Shown piece by piece: positions 9,862 to 21,621 of a DNA stretch of 64,000 bases; the first letter of the stretch is position 1; the number at the start of each line of letters is the position of its first letter. Source of the DNA: Trichodelitschia bisporula (taxonomy: Eukaryota; Ascomycota; Dothideomycetes; Phaeotrichales; Phaeotrichaceae); assembly GCA_010356995.1 (NCBI GenBank), contig ML996694.1, positions 609,163-673,162 on the forward strand, in the 5' to 3' direction. The position numbers and the translations under genes were made by a program. The notes beneath the pieces are model-generated. The model ran no database searches and had not been told where the DNA came from. It was given only the letters and a program-made list of their open reading frames with translations.

Positions 9862-11214
9862 ATGTCGAATGGCACCGTGACCGCCATCACAATGCCAATG
9901 TACCACGAAGACCGGCTCTCCGCTTCGGGGCTCTCCGCCTCGCCGCGCCATCAAACCTCCCAAATCGCAAAGACATACCGCCAAGCCGCGCAGCTCTTCC
10001 TGACGCGTCGCCTGCCCGAGGCGCTGTCTACCATTGAGCCTGTTATTACCCCGCCGGCAGTCGACGATGATGCTGCCACTGTTACTCCTAGCACCGCCGA
10101 CCTGACACCCAGCAACAAGAGCCTCGCGCCCATCGCGGCGGCATCACGCGGCACCCGTGTCAAGGTCTGGAGCTTTTACCTCACCTTTTTGAATGCTGTT
10201 ATTGAGCTCGGGCCCGAGGAAGGGAAACACGCGTTTGGCAGCACGAAGTGGAAGGCGCTGGTCAACAAGGCGCGCGATGGGAGCGTGTGGGAGGATATCG
10301 TACGAGATGGGTATTATGGTCAGGAAGGCAACGTGGACGCTGATGTGGTGATCAACCTGTATGTGCAGCTTCACTTCATTTTCGCATTGGGTCACGATGC
10401 TAATTGTCCGCCCAGAGCAACTCTCCTCCTCACCCACTCTCCCTCGCAGAAACTCAACCAGACCCGCCTAGAAAACTACCTCGCTGCCGTAGCCAACCCC
10501 TCCTTCGACATAACCAGTCACCTCTCCAACCCCCGCCTGCGCCGCACCGCCTCAACCCCCGGAACCAACACGCCGCGCGATCTGCAAACGAATCTCAAGC
10601 TTCTAGAGCTGTACACGCTGCACGTCCTCCCCCGCAACCAAGAATGGGACTACGCCCGCGAATTCATAATGATGAGCGAACTCCTCGACGACGAGCGCAA
10701 AGAAGCCTTCCTCCAAGCCTTACACGGGCTTAAAGAGGAACAAGCCCACGCCGCACTCCGCGAGAAGGAGCTCCAGCGCCAACAGGATGCGCAGCTCGAG
10801 GCCCAGCGCCGCCGTGCCGAGGAGGAGCGTCGCGCTGCCGCCCGTGCGGCTGAAGACGAGGCTCGTCGGCGCGAGGAGGCGAGGCGCGCGGCGCAGCGCC
10901 CGCCTGATGCGGAGCCAGCCCGAACTAGTCCGGCGAAATCGTCGCGCAAGAAGGAAGTTGCGCGCAGACCGCCGGCGAGTATGTACACCAGGGCTACCGC
11001 GTTGTGGAGTGGGCTGGCGGATGCGCTGTTTGGTGCTGCTCGTGGGGTGAGAGCGAACCCGCTCGCTATGCTCAGGACATTGCTCGTGCTTCTTGCTTTT
11101 GCGCTCGCGTTTGGACGACGGGATGTTAGAGAACGGGTGAGGCGGATTATCAGGCGGGGATGGGAGAAGGTGCGTGGGACAGTGGGGATGGGGGTTAAGG
11201 TTTCGTATATTTAG
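9862..11214 (+). CDS. PEX26: Pex26-like peroxin, tail-anchored
   Basis: Matches the fungal Pex26 family, a peroxisomal tail-anchored receptor that docks the Pex1/Pex6 AAA complex for recycling of import receptors. Exons 9862-10358 and 10416-11214 give 431 residues. The N-terminal half is an alpha-helical repeat-like region (TYRQAAQLFLTRRLPEAL and following), the middle is a long charged coiled coil rich in Glu/Arg/Ala (about residues 270-330). Near the end one membrane segment (LAMLRTLLVLLAFALAF, about residues 385-401) is followed by a very basic tail, the expected tail-anchor topology. The single intron is 57 nt, a multiple of three without a stop, so intron retention would insert 19 residues. 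The ATG at 9862 has a good context and follows a pyrimidine-rich leader. Sequence conservation in this family is low, so the call rests on overall architecture. Confidence 0.72.
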   Translation: MSNGTVTAITMPMYHEDRLSASGLSASPRHQTSQIAKTYRQAAQLFLTRRLPEALSTIEPVITPPAVDDDAATVTPSTADLTPSNKSLAPIAAASRGTRVKVWSFYLTFLNAVIELGPEEGKHAFGSTKWKALVNKARDGSVWEDIVRDGYYGQEGNVDADVVINLYVQLHFIFALGHDANCPPRATLLLTHSPSQKLNQTRLENYLAAVANPSFDITSHLSNPRLRRTASTPGTNTPRDLQTNLKLLELYTLHVLPRNQEWDYAREFIMMSELLDDERKEAFLQALHGLKEEQAHAALREKELQRQQDAQLEAQRRRAEEERRAAARAAEDEARRREEARRAAQRPPDAEPARTSPAKSSRKKEVARRPPASMYTRATALWSGLADALFGAARGVRANPLAMLRTLLVLLAFALAFGRRDVRERVRRIIRRGWEKVRGTVGMGVKVSYI

Positions 11215-12033
11215 GCTTGATGGGCTGTTGGTTTACTGTGTCTTCGCTGCTTTTTGCGGTGGGCAGGGAGCCGGTGACGTTGACGAGAGAAATTGGTTCA
11301 TGTTGCATGCATAGTTATGGGCGTAGGTGTGTTTTGCTTGCATTCGTCTATATTGCGGATGGGGAGGTTGGAGTTGGCTTCTGACCGAGGGGCGGTGTAC
11401 GACTACGCAGCTAGGTAGAGCTTGGATAACTGAACTGCTTAATTATCGCTTTAACTGTACCGTTTGTTTCAATGCCTAACATGGAATGCGCGACGACCCT
11501 TATCGCAGCTGTTTTCGCACTGTGGTGCTCAATTGACGTTGGCTGCATGGCCCAGTGCCGTCGCTTCTCGTTTCCCGCGCGCCTGTGCCCCATCGCGCAT
11601 TGCCGAATCTGTTCTTGCGACCCATAAGCCCGTTGCGCTAAGAGCAATTTTTCGGAGGAACGTGGTGGGTTGGCTTCGAGGTCAATCTCGGGGATATTGG
11701 GGAGGCGCGGAGAAGGGCGGGTAATTTTGCAGACTAGCATTTGGAGCGGAACGGCCGATGAAGGTAGAGGATATGCGAGTGCCAATGGATGGCAACTGAG
11801 GCGGGTAAGCATCAATTGTTCACAGAGTTTCAATGGCAGAGAGGCATCAGACGATCCATTCCATCAATTCTATGGCAGACCCCCGGAGACAGACATATAA
11901 TTACAATCGATCCACTGCCGCCTCTCATCACCCACGCGCACGCCCCACCGTAGACTTTTCCCCATCCGGCGAAACGCACCCGCAAGACCAAATGCAATCA
12001 TACTCCCTCGCCGACAAAATGACGGTTCGCCAT
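11215..12033. other. Convergent 3' intergenic region, no gene seen
   Basis: Lies between the 3' ends of the Pex26-like gene and ATP9. T-rich segments just after 11214 are consistent with a 3' UTR. The open frames on either strand show no family resemblance. Confidence 0.55.
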
Positions 12034-12573
<540 letters not shown>

Positions 12574-13944
12574 TGTGACGAAGAGTGCGGGTTGCGAAGA
12601 GATGGACGGAGGATGGAATTGGGGTGCGGAGGGATGGTGTTTGGAGAGCTCAATTGGAGGGAAAAGTCTGTTGGAAAGGAGTTTGAGCGGGAAAAGTGAA
12701 GCTCAGAGCACGGACCAGCTGCTGGCTGTGAAAGTCGTAGCACCGCCGGAATACGCTTCTTGGCTAGAGGGCAGGCCAGAACTTCTCTCCTTAGCACCCT
12801 CCCCTCGGCCCGGGCTCAGCCGACCAAAAACACCGTTTTTTCCTCAAGCCAAGCTGGAAGCACAACATCAACACAACCAACCCATCAATAATCGCGCTGT
12901 GGAAATGTTGTCGAAGCTGGTTGTTAGGCGTGCTGTAAGCTCAATTGATTTAAGGCCTTCATGGGCCTAGAGTTACTTTGCCGCTCGGGCTGTGAGATCC
13001 TCCGCAACTGTGCAGTACATCCGTATGGATGTTCATCAAGCCGATGCTTCCGGCACTACACCGGCCGAATCACAACGCAACAACATTCCTAAACATGTAT
13101 CCTCCATTTACCCGTGCGGTTGAGTATTTTGGGAGGATCGTTAGGCTCCGACATTGCCAGCAGTCGGCGTCGGTTCTCGTCTTTTATCCGTCCTGCTTCT
13201 AATCACCAGAGCTCGACCTCAGTCAACTTCCCCCGTCCGAATTGGAGCGAAAGCCTATGCGACCTCTTGCGACCTGCATGGAAGTTGGATTAATTGCAAT
13301 TCCATATTCTCTGCTGCTAAATGCGTTATCATGCCTTATGCTGAGCTGCACCTACCTGGTCGAAGTATCACATCCCAAGAAGTTACGAAACGGAGCCTGT
13401 CAGCACTGCTCTTAGCAAACTAAGCGAACCCACGTTGCGACTTCCGACTGGCGGCATCGCAACTTTGGTATGGAGCTAGTCACTGACTGAATGCTGAGGT
13501 AAACGCTTCAGCCTTCTGCTTCACGCCACATTCCAAATCTCACCGCGTCTATTCCAACGACACACCTTCTCGTACAGTATTAACGCCGAAGCTTGGTACT
13601 GTAGGTCTATGTCAAATCTCACCTGTTAGAGTTCTGCCTACGGTAGGCCGGATGTCGGGTGGGATGATTACTTTGTGAAGGAGCGGGGAGGTTTTACTAA
13701 GCCCAGTGCGTTAAGCCACTTACTGCGTCATCGGCTAAAAATGCATTCCAAATTAACCATAGAGCCTCATGTTTGAAGCACATAAAAGCTGTCATTGGCA
13801 CACTCCCAAATGACCATTCGGACACTCACACTCACAAAGCCAATCACAGTCTTAACTGTTCTGCCTCGAGTTTATATCTTGTCAATAATCCCCAGCCTTT
13901 TACGACCTTCAATCCAACACCGAACATTTCTATCATCACTAGCA
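12574..13944. other. Long intergenic region with a possible mitochondrial-presequence ORF remnant
   Basis: Divergent promoter region between ATP9 and the DUF4336 gene. At 12906 an ATG on the plus strand opens MLSKLVVRRA followed by a GTAAGC donor; after a stop, a frame reading FAARAVRSSATVQ runs from about 12976. Together they look like a mitochondrial targeting peptide, but I could not build a full gene with sensible introns. The rest (13120-13900) shows no coding signal. TATA-like and CAAT-like words occur near 13780-13860. Confidence 0.4.
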
Positions 13945-14812
13945 ATGTCGTCCAAACTTGTTCCCTCTAACCCTTCGGAGGTTATGGTCATCCGAAAGGT
14001 CACAGAAAATATCACCACTCTCTCGGTTCCATTCTGGCGCTTCAGCAGGATAAAGGTTGGCGGCCGCGGAACGTTGGGTATGTATCATCATCTCGACTTC
14101 ATCAACGAGATTCTAATTGATAACAGTCCGCCTGTCAAATGGCACTGTTGCCGTGTTTTCTCCCGTGGCTTTGACGCCTGAGGTCCAGGAGACTGTAGCT
14201 TCCATGGGAGAGCTCAAGTATATCGCGGCGCTTGACCTTGAGCATCACATCTTCGTCGGTGCGTGGCACGCGCAGTACCCGAACGCCAAAGTCATTGGTC
14301 CTGAGGGTCTTCCGGAGAAGCGCACAAAGCAGAAGAACGAAGACGTCCCTTTTGCCACGGTCTTCAACGCCAAAGACAAGGCAACCACTTCCATTGACGC
14401 CGATTTTGACGCCGACTTCGATTACGAGTATGTCGATGGCCACGCGAGCAAGGAGCTCGTGTTCCACTACAAGCCTGACGGTGCCTTGATCGAGGCCGAC
14501 CTTATGTTCAACCTGCCCGCCACGGAGCAGTTCAGCAAGACTGGCGAGTCCGCAAACACTGGCTTTCTCACCAAGCTGTTCTGCTCGATCAACCGGACCG
14601 ACGGGGCTGCCCTTGGCCAACAGCGTTTCATCTGGTACCTCACGGGCAGTGCCAACAGGCCGAGCTTCCAAGAGAGCATTCGCCGCATCAACGGCTGGAA
14701 TTTCGATAAGATCATCCCTTGCCACGGCGATGTCATCGAGACGGACGCGAAGGGCATTTTTGAGAAGGTCTTCAAGTGGCATCTTGAGGGCAAGAAGGCG
14801 AAGACCACTTAG
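13945..14812 (+). CDS. DUF4336 protein, metallo-hydrolase-like
   Basis: Fungal member of the DUF4336 family, related in fold to metallo-beta-lactamase-type hydrolases; the substrate is unknown. Exons 13945-14077 and 14127-14812 give 272 residues. Family features include the start VIRKVTENITTLSVPFWRF, the segment VRLSNGTVAVFSPVALTPE, a histidine-rich DLEHHIFVGAWHAQYPNAK followed by VIGPEGLPEKR, and near the end IIPCHGDVIET. The His/Asp residues in the last two blocks are candidate metal ligands. No signal peptide or membrane segment is seen, so a cytosolic enzyme is likely. The 49-nt intron has a CTAAT branch point. Confidence 0.82.
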
Positions 14813-15188
14813 CCGGACTGGATTTGAGGTTAGGGACGGGAGTCTGTTTAGCATTTACTATCAGCGTCTGCGTCCGGCATCTTGATACCATTTCGTCGTT
14901 GTTTCTCGAGGATAGGCTAGTCATGACTACATAATGTAATGCAGAAGGAACTATGAATTATCGCGAGTACATAATGCAAGCTCGAAAAGAATTGGCAAAG
15001 TGCTGATTTCTGAGATAATTTTGATGTTACTCGCGTGACGCTTGCAATAGCTGTTAAATTGTCAACCGCGTTCTCCCCACTTCAGGCCCACGTTTCGTCG
15101 CAACTTGCGCGCCCAGAGCCCGTCTAATATACCCATTTCCTCCTCTACAGCGTGCCCTCCCAAAGCCAACAATGGGAGCCAAATAATT
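14813..15188. other. Intergenic region, no gene seen
   Basis: AT-rich after 14890 with ATAATG and TAAT words, probably the 3' UTR of the DUF4336 gene and the promoter of the FHIP-like gene. No further feature supported. Confidence 0.5.
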
Positions 15189-18069
15189 ATGGACTTTGTA
15201 AGTGGTGCGCAGCTCCGTGCCTCTAATACTGAGACCGGGTACGACAGTGGACGCGCCTGCTCGGAGGTGCGCGCAGCACCAGCCGTCAGCCTACGCCTAA
15301 TAACCCACAGCAACGCCTCGCGCGCTTCAAGAAGGTCTACGAGCAGATCCGGGTAAGTCGAGCCTCTCTATGAGGGTATCAGATGCAAAGCTGACCTGCC
15401 GAGATCACATACCAGAAGACCCCTCTCCTCCAGGCCGACTCCGCCGCCGCTGAAGCCATCCGTGCACACTTCCAGCGTCTCACCACGATCCTCCACGACG
15501 AATCGCGCTCACCGGCCCCGCATCCGTGCCTCTCCTATGCTGCCTCGGCTCAGATATATATACTGGTATCGCGGATCGGATCCGTGGCTCAGCATGAGGG
15601 TGTAATCCATGAGGCGGTGGCCGTGTTCGGTGCGCTGATTGATAGTGAGGAAGAGGAGTTTCTCGCGCATGAGCGGTTTGCCCATGCGCTTATGACGTTT
15701 GTGGACCGGACGTCTGGGTCGGCGAATCTCAATGTCGGCGAGGATACGGAGGGCGAGATTGTCGAGCTGCTGTTTGGCATTGCAGCGAAGATTCGCCTCC
15801 AACCGGAGCTTCTCAAGGTCTGGTTCAACAAGAGGGCGGATACGGCGCAGGCGAGGAGTGAGTCGAACGCCCGCAAGGACTTTGTTGGGGTTACATCCAA
15901 GGAGGACTTCCCGTTGTGCTACCAGCTCATCGACCATGTCCACCACGACGGACGCATTGGCGACTTCGCGAGGACAGGGTTGCTGTACATCTTCGAATCG
16001 GCGTCCAAGGCGCCAGATTTGGAGCAATGGCTGGTTAACAGCGATCTACCCACGCTCATGGCGAGCGGGTTGGGAGCATTGTACAGCCAACTTAGCAGGT
16101 AGGCATCTGCGGACTGGCAAGCGACGAATTGACCAGTGGTAGGAAACTCTCCATTATCCATTCACCTACCGATCTGCCGCTTGTACTCACGCTCTCCGAC
16201 TATAAGGAGCTTCAGGCACCGACAGAGGCGGAGAATCTGTTCTCCCCTCATCTCCAAGGGCACATGGAGACGTTTCTCTCGTACCTGGCTTTTTGGCAGG
16301 ACGTACTCGAGCACTGTCGGTCATTGGAAGTGAGACAGACACTACTGGATCACTTTCAAGTTCTCTTCCTCCAGCAGCTGTTGTGAGCAACCCTTGGTTT
16401 CTAAGGCCTGGTCTAACATTACAGGTACCCATCGATGCTGGAATCGTCGGACATCGACGGAGGCTCGTCAGTAGCTGTTCTAACCTACTTGCGAAGAATT
16501 CTGGAGGCTTTGGACCATGCCGAACTCGTTCACCTCATCCTGCACTACCTCCTTGCTCTTCCAGACCCCCCGGAAAGCGATCCGAGGCTCTCAAAGTCCG
16601 TCCAGGTTACGAAGAGACGCATGACCTTGATCATGTCAACGAAGCCTGACAATGACGAAGACCAACCGAACCCGGCTCTCTTCAATCTAGTGGACCTTCT
16701 CGTGAGCAGCATGGAGTCCGACAATCCACAAACTGTTATTGTAGCACTCAAATTATCCACAGCATTGATGGGGAAGAACCATCCTTACGCCATTGACACT
16801 CTCCTCCAAACCATTCCCACGACACACCGAGAACCTCTCCGAACGCACGGAGCCTTAAATGCCGAGCTTGAGCACTACATCGCTCTAGCCGAAGATATAG
16901 CCGGGGATTCCGGCCTCGACGAGGCCTACGACAACCACCTTCATGACGCCCTCCGCCTCGTTGAATTCCACACCTGCTCAATAAAGCTTCTCTCTCTTGA
17001 AGGCCTGGGCGTGAATCCACCCGCTTCTCTCCTAATCAACAGGCAAATGACCTCCCATCCTGTCACATCGCATCACCTCCACCCCACCGACCCCTTCATA
17101 ACCCGCCTCTTCAACACCCTCAAAACCTTCTTAACCAATAACATTGAGCTAAACCTCTCCCTCACTCAATGTCTAACCACCCTCCTCGCCTGCCCACACC
17201 TGCACCTCGACCCCTGGGCATGCGTCGATCCAGCACACTACATCCTCCCAACCTCGCCGGACGAACCCACCTCCGATCCCGCGCTGCAATCCCTCCTCCG
17301 CGCCCGCCAACACCCCACCTGGGCCCCAGAACACACCCCCATCATCCTCTCGCACTTCCAGTCCCTAGCCTCCGAGATCCACACCCTACGGGCCCAGATC
17401 CCGACTATGGACGCCCTCATCGCCGCCCGCAAACAAGCCTTCCGCCTGCACGACGACATCGCAACGGCGATGCGTGACGCGGCGCGCCAGCAATCGCGCC
17501 CGGGACTCAGTGGGCGGCCTTCCACGGAAGCCCAGCGGCCGGGGTCGACGCGGGCGCCTAGTGCGGTCAGGGGCGCTAAGCCGGCGATACCGCATAGGAT
17601 GTATGTGGGCAGTGGGGCAAGTTCGCGGAGTCAGAGCCCGAGGGGGAGACTGGGGCCGGAATTGAGGGCGCCGCCTAGGAGTGAGCCTGATGCTTCTAGA
17701 GGGAGGGCGGTTAGTGGAGAGGGGAGAGGGGGGTTGTTAGCTGATGTGGTTTCTCAGGCGGAGGGAGTGGAGGGAATGAGGAGGATTAAGTTTCCGCTGA
17801 GGAAGGAGAAGGAGGAGAGGAAGGAAGCTGGTGTGGTTGAGGAGAGGGTGGAGGAGGGTGAAGTGGCGGAAGGCGGCGAGGGGGAAGGGTTAAAAGCAGA
17901 GGTGAAGGCTGAGGAGGTCGCTCAAGATGGGGACGAAGTGGTGGAGAGGGAAGCGAGCCTAGGCCATATCCTGACTAATATTGTGATTCTGCAGGAGTTT
18001 ATTCTGGAGATCGCAGCTATTATGCAGTTACGGGCGAGTTTGCTCTCAGAGGTCAAGTTTGCCATATAG
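15189..18069 (+). CDS. fhipA: FHIP-like protein (RAI16 family), FTS-Hook-FHIP dynein adaptor subunit
   Basis: Homologue of FTS- and Hook-interacting protein (RAI16 family), which in Aspergillus links dynein, through Hook, to early endosomes moving along hyphal microtubules. Five exons (15189-15197, 15248-15352, 15416-16098, 16143-16382, 16425-18069) give 893 residues. The first exon encodes just MDF and is joined to WTRLLGGARSTSRQPTPNNP. Strong family blocks are LLDHFQVLFLQQLLYPSMLE, then DGGSSVAVLTYLRRIL and HLILHYLLALP. After an alpha-helical core comes a Ser/Arg/Gly-rich and then Glu-rich linker (about residues 680-855), ending in a conserved C-terminal helix (LGHILTNIVILQEFILEIAA). For intron 3, the 44-nt version ending at 16142 was chosen because it yields SRKLSIIHSPTDLP without extra residues. 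Confidence 0.9.
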
Positions 18070-18273
18070 ATAAGCCTAGCCATTTCATGGTTAGACAGTA
18101 TACCCCAGATTAGAGTGGGCGAATATGCCGAGATGAATAGATTCATTGCACTCCATCATCTTCCAGGTCTCAATTTAGGATACACTGGTAAGCCGTCAAG
18201 TCATACGGTACAAGTTAAAAAGCACAGAGGCATCGACGCTATTAGCAAGCAATTTGTACTTTGGTACCCCACC
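18070..18273. other. Short convergent gap
   Basis: Shared 3' flank of the FHIP-like gene and the small minus-strand gene. Nothing else is seen. Confidence 0.4.
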
Positions 18274-18652
18274 TTACTTCGCAGCCGCCTCCTCCTCCTT
18301 CCACCCCGCACTCTTCCGCCTCTCCGTCCCCTTCTCAATCAAGCCCTCATTATGGACCACACTCCCGGCCTTCTGCATTACGCGACCCAACATCGAATCT
18401 AGACAGACCATCAGCCCTCCATTCGCTCTCGTCGAAACCTGCGATAAGCTCACCGGCCTTCGCTGCCGCATGCTCGCCCGTCTTGTTCCCGTACCCGGCG
18501 CCAGCGGTCGTCCCGCTCCCGTGTTGTGTGGCGTTTGAGTAGGGGGTCGTGCTGTGCGAGCTTTCTGTCTTGAGAGGTTGGAAGGATTCCGCGTCTTCGG
18601 TGGGGTGAGAGCCAGGCGAGGGCGGGTCCATGGTGTCGTGGGCTGCGGACAT
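18274..18652 (-). CDS. Small hydrophilic fungal protein, unknown function
   Basis: Two exons (18652-18454 and 18398-18274, 55-nt intron) give 107 residues. The N-terminal part is Ser/Thr/His-rich and probably disordered. The C-terminal part is amphipathic, with KADSMLGRVMQKAGSVVHNE followed by GLIEKGTERRKSAGW, a pattern I recognise from short conserved fungal proteins of unknown role that resemble CsbD/hydrophilin-type stress proteins. There is no signal peptide and no membrane segment. The frame changes correctly at the intron, which supports the model. A stress-related role is only a guess from composition. Confidence 0.7.
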
Positions 18653-18879
18653 TGTACTGGTAGTAGTAACTGTGTGGTAGGTTGGATTCAACGGTACTGG
18701 TAAGTTGACGAGGTCGATGAACTCTGATGGCGACGGAAGTAGGGCCGGGACAGCAGAACTTAAGTAGGCAAAATAAGGGTCGAGAGCGAGGCTGCATCGA
18801 AGCACGACGTCATAATATAATTCAACTCAGACACAACTCCGCATCAAAGGGCCAGTTGAATGCTCTCAATTGCGCCGTG

Positions 18880-19236
18880 CTTACATGCCCAGAGCTGCGC
18901 AGTACAACCCCAGCAGTCAAACCCCACGCGAGAAACGAACAAAGCAACAGATCAGCCATAACACTCGGCATCAGCCCCGCCCCCGCGACACTCACTGACC
19001 AAACAAACCCCAAGCGGGTTCAAGAGTGGTTGTAGCGATGTTCGCCCCCTGTCGCTTGGCGGCAGGTCCGAAAGTCGATCGCGCTGATCGGCCAGATAAT
19101 GCGCGCTTGCATCATACTCCACACGTCTTTGCCCAAAGAAGTTGAGCACGAGACTCGCCATGACGTTCCAGATTCCGAGGGTGCGGAAGCTAGAGCGGAG
19201 GGAGAAAGGTCCGGACGGAGGCTGCTCAGCGGACAT
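18880..19236 (-). CDS. Possible small ORF overlapping the 3' end of Cwc15
   Basis: An ATG at 19236 opens about 80 codons that include [20 protein letters not shown] and [27 protein letters not shown] donor near 18987 and a GCGCAG acceptor near 18892 would remove 90-100 bases and lead to a stop after four more residues. The start overlaps the last 11 bases of the Cwc15 frame on the same strand, which is unusual for fungal genes; an inner ATG at 19161 would avoid that. No family is recognised. It may be 3' UTR of Cwc15 rather than a gene; the right-hand boundary is approximate. Confidence 0.25.
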
Positions 19237-20152
19237 AGCGCCCCATGAAACGCTTGTGGAAGTCGGAGCGGAGGAGATCGTTCACGAATTCCTTGGGCTT
19301 CTTGTCGTCGGCGCCCCGGGCTTGGTTTTTGAATACCACATCGTCGTCCCACCTGGTGTGGTTAGTATTTAGCGGTTCGGGGGAGGAAGAATGTCACAAA
19401 CCGGCGCTTGATGTTGAAGTCCTTCGGGTTGAGAAGTGGGTTGCCGCGGGCGATATCGTACTCGCGCTGCTCTTCTTCTTTAGCAGCCTTTTCGGCTTCC
19501 TGTAATTCGAGTCAGTGTTAACCATCCATAGGAAATGTAACCGTACCTCTTTCGCTCGCTGCTCCGCTCTCTCCCTCTTGATCTTCTCGAGTTCGCGCAT
19601 CAACTCAGCCGTTTCATCCTCTTCATCATCGTCCTCCCTAAAATTTATTAGCCATAGATCACACATTTCCGCCATTAACCTACTCTTCTTCACTACTCTC
19701 ATCCTCCTCGCCATCCGAGTCCGCATCCACCTCTGCCGCTTCCTCTAATATGAGTCGTCGGCGTTTGACCTCGACATCCTCTTCCTCCGTCGCACCCTCG
19801 ATTTGCCTTTTTGAACCAGCAGTCTCGGACGGTGCAGCGCTACTCTCCACCGCAGTGCCGTTCTTCTTCGCAAAGTGTGCAGCCTCAGCGGCCAGGAGTT
19901 CGGCGCGGAGGTCGCGCACTTCGTGGTCGGCATCACCACCTTGTCCGGGTTGCCTGAGAGATTAATTGGTGAATATGAGCGAAGGGAAGTGCGCGTACCG
20001 GTGCTTCAGCATCATGTGCGCCGGTAGCAGGCGCTGGTGGTAGGCCGGCCCCCGCTGGGCGTCTTTGCCGCGAGCCTGGGTGGTTAGTTGTTTAGCTGTG
20101 ATGTGTGTAGGATGCTTACGGGGTCAAACGTAGGTCGATGGGCTGTTGTCAT
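19226..20152 (-). CDS. CWC15: Pre-mRNA splicing factor Cwc15 (Prp19 complex-associated)
   Basis: Component of the activated spliceosome, associated with the Prp19/NineTeen complex in the nucleus. Six short exons (20152-20120, 20075-19999, 19953-19684, 19637-19547, 19499-19402, 19352-19226) give 231 residues. The N-terminus [15 protein letters not shown] and the C-terminus beginning [18 protein letters not shown] and ending [17 protein letters not shown] are diagnostic for the family. The middle is a Glu/Asp-rich segment followed by a charged helix ([20 protein letters not shown]). Six exons in 930 bases is intron-dense compared with its neighbours; every intron is 44-49 nt. It starts 255 bp from the divergent Rrp45 ATG. 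Confidence 0.93.
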
Positions 20153-20407
20153 GGCTGCGGTAAGTAGACGAAGGTATAGAGGTTGAGTTTTGGGACGGTG
20201 GGGGAGAAAGTCGCGGAGGACGCACCGGACTTGACTTTCTGGCGTTGCGGCTCTGGATGATCTACGCCAAGTATCGCGTTGCAGGGATTATGTTACTCCG
20301 CCAGAATTCGTAGCACAAGCATCGCAAGACATCACCACCCCGCACTGCGCTGTTGTTTACTTTGTAATTTCCGATAATGTGGAGTGCGAGATAGACTCAT
20401 CCTCACC
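20153..20407. promoter_or_regulatory. Divergent promoter shared by Cwc15 and Rrp45
   Basis: Only 255 bases separate the two start codons, so the promoters must overlap. Both products act in nuclear RNA processing, so co-regulation is plausible but not shown. No specific factor site is claimed. Confidence 0.5.
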
Positions 20408-21379
20408 ATGCCGCGCGAAGCAACACTCTCCACAAACGAGCGGGAGTTTATCCTTGAGGCACTCCGACAGGATAAACGCCTTGATGGCCGCGCCTTTGAG
20501 CAGTTCCGTTCGCTGGAGCTTAGCTTCGGTGATGAGTTCGGTGTTGTTGATGTACAGCTAGGGCGCACAAGGTATGCCTCATGACCACATATCGGTCTAC
20601 TCTAACGAACTAGAATCCTTGTCCGCATCTCCTGTGAAGTCGTCATCCCGTATCCAGACCGCAAATTCGATGGCATCTTTACCATCAACACCGAGTTCTC
20701 GCCCATGGCATCGCCGGCGTACGAAGTTGGACGGTGAAGACTCCCTCAACAAAGTTTTGTGCATATAAGCTGACTTCCACTCAGCCCTAACCAGGATGAA
20801 ACCATACTCTCGCGTATCCTTGAAAAGGCCCTCCGTCGCTCATCTGCCCTCGATACCGAATCCCTCTGCATCATCGCTGGTGCAAAAGTCTTCTCCCTGC
20901 GCGCTGATATCCATGTACTCGATCACGACGGCAACCTCATCGACGCCGCATGTGCGGGGTTGTTGGCCGCGCTGCTGCACTTCCGGCGGCCGGATGTCGA
21001 AGTCTCTGGGGCTGAGGCTACAATCTTCAGCGCGCGGGAGAGACAGCCTATTCCGCTCTCTCTGCTGCATCATCCGCTGTGTGTCACATTCTCCTACTTC
21101 GATGGCGGGGTGATTTCGGTACTGGATGCGACGCAGGCAGAGGAGCAGGTGCGGGAGGGTGAGGTTATTATCACAATGAATCGCCATGGCGAAGTGTGTC
21201 AGATCGCAAAGTATGGGGGAGTACCAGTTGATGCACTGGCGATTATCGACTGGACAAACAAGGCACTTGTCAAGGTGAAGGAGATGCATAAAATCATCGT
21301 GGCGACGTTGGAAGAGGATGCGAAGAAGCGGAACCTTGGGGGCTTAATGGCAGAGCTCAGTGCGGAGAATGATAGATGA
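20408..21379 (+). CDS. RRP45: Exosome core subunit Rrp45 (RNase PH-type)
   Basis: Ring subunit of the RNA exosome, which degrades and trims RNA 3' ends in nucleus and cytoplasm. Exons 20408-20571, 20614-20733 and 20785-21379 give 292 residues, similar to yeast Rrp45. The RNase PH fold is seen from NEREFILEALRQDKRLDGRA through FGVVDVQLGRTRILVRIS and SPMASPAYEVGR to the C-terminal AKYGGVPVDALAI. Rrp45 rings are catalytically dead in eukaryotes; activity comes from Dis3 and Rrp6. Both introns are 40-51 nt with CTAAC/CTGAC branch points. Confidence 0.94.
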
Positions 21380-21621
21380 GTGAATCACATCTAGGACTGA
21401 CATGTGCATTGGGATGGATTTCGTTTTCGGGACTGGTTCGGCGTACGGTTCACAGAGATAACCTAGGGGAATCATGAGTCCAAAAGCCGCAAGGGCTGGG
21501 TATCGAAAAGGTACTATCCTGCCGGTAAGACTGGCCTCCTGTAGGAGAACAGTTAAAAGCAGCCAGATAGTCCACGAACAGAAAGCAGTCGCTCTACCAC
21601 CATGACGCCCGCAATTGCCCC

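Noticed and set aside
10404-10733. Pro/Arg-rich plus-strand frame inside Pex26-like gene
   Set aside because: Shifted shadow of the Pex26-like coding frame.
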